Assembly: GCA_003508835.1 (NCBI GenBank)
Contig: PUFA01000021.1
Location: forward strand, 11,763,501 to 11,827,500
Direction of reading: 5' to 3'
Origin: Eonycteris spelaea
Taxonomy: Eukaryota; Chordata; Mammalia; Chiroptera; Pteropodidae
DNA length: 64,000 nucleotides
Both the position numbers and the translations under genes were made by a program. Shown here one piece after another: positions 60,120 through 64,000 of the stretch. The notes beneath the pieces were generated by a model. That model was not told where the DNA came from. It ran no database searches and worked only from the letters and a program-made list of their open reading frames with translations. Position 1 is the first letter of the stretch; the number at the start of each line of letters is the position of its first letter.

Positions 60120-60400
60120 ACAGCCACTTTGTGTTAGGAAGAAACGTGATCTACTAAAAATCAAGTGACAGGAGTAAAACTAAAAAGAGAAAGTCCAGAG
60201 GGAGGTAGTGTAGGCTTGTGTAGAGTCTCAATGATAATAGCATGGACCCAGTATCTTTCTGTCTTTCTATTCTCTGATTTGCAGCAGGCTGACTATCACC
60301 TTCACTCACACCGCCTAGTGATTACCATGAGGTGAATTTACCTCCATGTCGTAAGACTTCATTCCAGAGGAAAGCTGTAAGTGAAACAGAATGGTTCTGT
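60120..60400. repeat. unnamed interspersed repeat, copy 2
   Basis: Opens TTAGGAAGAAACGTGATCTA, close to the opening at 57287, and continues through CAGTATCTTTCTGTCTTTCT and ACCGCCTAGTGATTACCATG. Weak but repeated similarity to the copy at 57280-57555. Confidence 0.35.
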
Positions 60401-60404
60401 GAGC

Positions 60405-61025
60405 CTAGTTGTTATAATGAGAAGTAAAAAACTAGGAGATTTCTATTTAAACTTCTCATTGGACAGAGTTGTATCACAATGGCCATTCCCAGTAGCGTGG
60501 GAGATAATGTGGGCTAGAAAGGTATGGACGACTTTCTGCCACGTGGGTAACATTCGGTAAGTAGTCCATTTGGTATACAAAATCAATAGCTTCAGGAAAA
60601 GTGATTCTAAAATGTCAAAATTCTGATGTAATTTGGATGCTCCTCAGTTCTTTAGGTAAAAGTATATATAAGGATTATAATATTGGTTGGAAATAATCAG
60701 TTTGCAAACAGAGATAGAAGTGGATATAGCTCTGGTAACAAAAACTGTCTATAGCCTGAAATCTTAATTGCCTGAGTTTTCAGTAATTTGATGTCTTACA
60801 ATGTTTAGAAAAAATCAACTATTACTGTACTCCAAATAATAGGAATAATTATTATTTTCAAGAACCTCCCATTAAATGATCTCAGGCAGATAATGTGAGA
60901 CAGCTCGTTGGCAAAGATTAGATATGATATGCTGCATTCACAGCAGTAGTAGCCTACTAGCTCTCATCCAGGTCAGTTACGTTTATGGCTAGGTTCATGG
61001 TCATCAAGCTAGATAGAGGCTGTAC
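60405..61025. other. DNA without recognised features
   Basis: No recognisable gene or repeat. Confidence 0.5.
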
Positions 61026-61029
61026 TTCT

Positions 61030-61360
61030 CAAACTCCCTTGTGGCTAAGTGCGCCATGTGACTAAGTTCTTACTAATGGGATGTAACAACATCAAATACA
61101 TCTTCTTAAATATGGTTTCCCATGACTCACTTTTTCACTTGCTCCCAAAAGGAAATGGTACTGACCAGCACAATATTCATAGCTGTGTGTCATGGATAGC
61201 GAAGCCACTTTGTTGGGTCCCTGGACTGCTTCATGGAGCATAGACTTCCTGGACTTATCATGTAAATGAGGAATACAGTTGCATCATTCTTAGATACAAA
61301 GATGGTGAGGTTTATTAGCTTTGGCAACTTAGCCTTTACTCTTGCCAATAAAGAATTGGT
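61030..61360 (+). mobile_element. MaLR-like LTR fragment
   Basis: CTCAAACTCCCTTGTGGCTA, GCGCCATGTGACTAAGTTCT, TTACTAATGGGATGTAACAA, then GGGTCCCTGGACTGCTTCAT and CATGTAAATGAGGAATACAG match the start-to-end order of a MaLR-type LTR. It is AT-shifted and without clear ends. A 64-codon forward frame at 61049-61243 lies inside. Confidence 0.5.
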
Positions 61361-61369
61361 GCATGGAAA

Positions 61370-62000
61370 TGCTTGCTTTCTATATCCAAAACCTTTTAAA
61401 AATGTGGAATTAACACTGCAATCAAGGTGAAGATAGTAGATTTATTTAAATATTGTCCCTGGTAACTGGAAGAGCAAAGCACTTGCCTAATGAGCCTATA
61501 GCTCTGAAAAAAAAACTATTGGAAAGTGCCAGAATGTTACCATGTGTTATCTATTAATTGGTGCATTTAACTAGCTTATTTCAAGAAGTAATGAGCTCAA
61601 GCAAGAATTAGACGATTTTCAAGCAATGATGGAAAAGAATAGAAGTTTAGAAATGTGGGGTCTGATTGGGTTGGAAAAGCCAATTTTTTATCATCACAAT
61701 AGTAGGAGACAATGTTGCTGGCCAGAGCCTGTCTAAACAGCACTCATTAAGAATTTTCAGCCCAACAAATGAATCAATAGATGATCTGTGCCAATGATGA
61801 GATTAAGAGTGTTGCTTTCCAAACAAGCCCATGGTTTTATATAGTTTTATGTTTTCAGTAAAGCCATCATTAAAACAATAGCACATGACACCAGCTGAAC
61901 AAGAAAGCTGGTCCATGAGAACAGGTTCAATAATTATTTCCAGAAAAGAGCCTTGGTTGTGACTTCACATGAGTATAGTTGGAAGCAATTAAACCGGAAG
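61370..62000. other. DNA without recognised features
   Basis: No recognisable gene or repeat. Confidence 0.5.
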
Positions 62001-62004
62001 TCAC

Positions 62005-62080
<76 letters not shown>
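62005..62080. repeat. compound microsatellite (TG)8(TA)30
   Basis: Eight TG units (62005-62020) followed by 30 perfect TA units (62021-62080). The TA run is a perfect palindrome and can extrude as a cruciform in principle. Confidence 0.97.
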
Positions 62081-62084
<4 letters not shown>

Positions 62085-62089
62085 CACAT

Positions 62090-63000
62090 GATTAGTCTTC
62101 AAAAATCTCTAGCTCCCAAATTGGCAGGAGCAGAAGCAGCCTCTAATAAATCTGCTGTGCTCCTGAGAAAAGTAATCTCTTTAATACCATGTAGATGTGG
62201 CCAGGAAAGATATAAAACAAGGACATATTTTTCAAAGGAAATGTCAGAGGCCACGAAAGATGGAGGACAGACAGTTTTTTCCAATAAGCATAGATGAATT
62301 CTAAGCAAGAAACTTAGTACACTGGTGGAGCAGGGCGTCTCTACAGTTTGTGTCTAGCAAAACATGGTTGTTCTGACCAAGGAATAGTTTTATGACCAGG
62401 TCATGGTTTCCTTTGCCAACTGGGAAATTTAATTATAATTTTAATTTTTTTTCCTCCAAGTAAGTTGCATAGTTTTATGAATGATACACAACTTATTTGA
62501 TGGCAAGGACTCCATCCAGATATCCTAGAGTCTGATCCGTATGTAATGACTTAAATGGGACCTTAAGTTGTCTTCCTTAAGAAGGGAGTGATATCTTCTA
62601 ACGTTAGGCAGAAGGATGTGCTACATAATGGGTGGCAGATTGTGACTAAGATTGCCAGCTATCCTTCTGTTTAGTAATAACTGCCCCTTCCCTAGGGTTT
62701 TAGCTGGAATGTGTCACCTATAGGTAGGTATAGATAGTTTACTAAATTCCAGTCTAAGGGATGTGCACAGAAGTGATATATGCAAATTCCACATTACATC
62801 TTTTCACAGAAAAGCTGCTTGCTCTTCACATTCTTCCTTCCCTACTGTTGGATATCAGATTGTATCTTTCATATATAGATATGTATCCCATCTCTCATGC
62901 TCTTCTTATAATCCAATTATCAATTTCAATTTTGCTGGCTTCTATAGTTCCTCCTTGTGAATCTGATTTGAAACGTGTGATTGTCCTGACCATCTAGTTC
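62090..63000. other. DNA without recognised features
   Basis: No gene: overlapping forward and reverse 69-codon frames (about 62088-62308) on the same DNA and the 78-codon forward frame at 62761-62997 have no recognisable motif. Confidence 0.5.
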
Positions 63001-63002
63001 AT

Positions 63003-63075
63003 AAATATATATAATATATTACATATATGTATATGTATATGTATGTGTGTGTTTATGTATGTATATATACATATT
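63003..63075. repeat. TA/TATG low-complexity tract
   Basis: An irregular mix of ATAT, GTATAT and TGTG units, seen directly. Confidence 0.8.
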
Positions 63076-63079
63076 ACTT

Positions 63080-63550
63080 CCATTTGGCTTCTTTTCTATG
63101 TTTAGATGTTCATCTTTGGAAACTAGCCATCACACTGTGAGGAAGTTCAGGCCACACAGAGAGACCTTGAATCGCTGTTCTTCTCAACAACCTTAGCCAA
63201 GTTCTCAGAGAACAATCTTTATCAATTGCCAGGTATGTAAGTGAACAAAGCTTCAAATAACTCAAGTACCTCACTGGCAATGTTGAAATAAGAAATAAAA
63301 AATGTGAACCCTGGTCAACCTTCTGGAGCAGAGATGCCTATTACTTTCCCTCCTCTCAAACTTTAGGAATGAGAAACAAGTGTTTACCTTATTGGAACCA
63401 TTAAATATTGAGATCTCAAATATATTGACAGGAATAAGATTGAAGCTTTCATAGTCTGCTCCTGCTGCCAGAGGTTTGGAAAACATAAAGTTTGTCCATT
63501 TACAAATCTAGACCTCCTGCCTTACAAGAATATTTTCACCAGAGAGCCCC
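63080..63550. other. DNA without recognised features
   Basis: No recognisable gene or repeat. A 71-codon reverse frame at 63271-63486 is unassigned. Confidence 0.5.
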
Positions 63551-63554
63551 TATT

Positions 63555-63665
63555 CATTTACAAATTCATTCATTCATCAAATATATATTGACCCCCTACT
63601 ATATACTAGAAGTGGTCTTGCTGCTGGGAAAACTATAAGGAACAAGGCATATGTGATCTCTGTCT
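63555..63665 (+). repeat. ancient mammalian interspersed repeat fragment
   Basis: CATTCATTCATCAAATATAT, TGACCCCCTACTATATACTA and GGAACAAGGCATATGTGATC follow the start of a widespread old mammalian repeat. The same family is suspected at 10140-10500. Confidence 0.55.
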
Positions 63666-63669
63666 TTAT

Positions 63670-64000
63670 ATTATTTTTTTTTTATTGCTGTTATAATAAA
63701 TTACCACAAACTTAGAGACTTAAAGCAACACAAAAACCAACCCCTTGATTTTTGAGGCCAGATCCCTTTTGGAAGCTTGGAGAATAATCTATTTCCTTGG
63801 CTTTTCTAGCTTTGAGGCTGCCTGCATTCCTTGGCTCACACTGCAACACTCCAACCACTGATTCTGTTACCACCTCTTCTTCTTTCCTTTTCCCCCTCTG
63901 TTCTTCTGCTTCCCTCTTAATGAAATCACAAAATAAGCATTTTTGTGATTACGTCAGGCCCACCTGGCTAATCCAGGATAGTCCCCCCATCTCAAGATCC
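63670..64000 (-). mobile_element. MaLR/MLT1-like LTR, antisense, cut by window end
   Basis: Complement of an LTR 3' end: TAATAAATTACCACAAACTT, AGAGACTTAAAGCAACACAA, GAGGCTGCCTGCATTCCTTG, TTTTGTGATTACGTCAGGCC and TGGCTAATCCAGGATAGTCC. It breaks off at base 64000, so its 5' end lies outside the window. Confidence 0.85.

Overview
This window looks like AT-rich, non-coding nuclear DNA from a placental mammal, most probably a fruit bat (Pteropodidae). The main evidence is four retroposed copies of a 5S rRNA-derived SINE (around 25.7, 42.5, 50.6 and 57.7 kb). To my knowledge 5S-headed SINEs of the MEG-RS/MEG-RL kind are specific to megabats among the likely hosts; springhare is the other mammal known to carry 5S SINEs. 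Two antisense L1 3' ends (28.0 and 51.4 kb) also match the bat-type L1 3' UTR as I remember it. Older shared mammalian repeats (MIR, MaLR/MLT1 LTRs, hAT and Tigger-like DNA transposons, decayed L1 ORF2) fit any placental mammal. The bat call is from recognition, not from a database search.

I find no supportable protein-coding gene, tRNA, snRNA or functional rRNA gene. The longest open frame is 111 codons. All open frames are short, scattered over both strands, and either lie in recognisable repeats or are no longer than chance allows at this base composition. The window is best read as intergenic or deep-intronic 'gene desert' sequence.

Layout. 0-8 kb: AT-rich unique-looking DNA, with one GC-richer patch near 3.0 kb that has promoter/first-exon-like features. 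8-25 kb: sparse ancient repeats (MER20-like hAT, MLT1-like LTR at 12.2-12.7 kb, L1 remnant at 12.8 kb, MIRs at 17.7, 21.5 and 24.1 kb, DNA transposon at 23.3 kb) and a very young 160-bp tandem duplication at 19.8-20.1 kb. 25-37 kb: 5S-SINE, antisense MLT1 LTRs, stacked L1 3' ends, a long pyrimidine tract, a small TATA-to-polyA unit at 32.2 kb and L1 ORF2 debris. 40-51 kb: a Tigger-like MITE, two 5S-SINEs, a CpG-rich 350-bp patch at 43.0 kb, MIRs and several LTR remnants. 51-56 kb: bat-type L1 3' end, then a decayed sense-strand L1 (5' region plus endonuclease part of ORF2). 57-60 kb: a probable reverse-strand MaLR provirus with two LTRs, one of them split by a 5S-SINE. 60-64 kb: more LTR remnants, a compound (TG)8(TA)30 microsatellite and an MLT1 LTR cut by the window end.

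Nothing here amounts to a new biological system. The items most worth checking are the modular 5S-SINE copies, the 160-bp duplication, and the CpG-rich patch at 43 kb.
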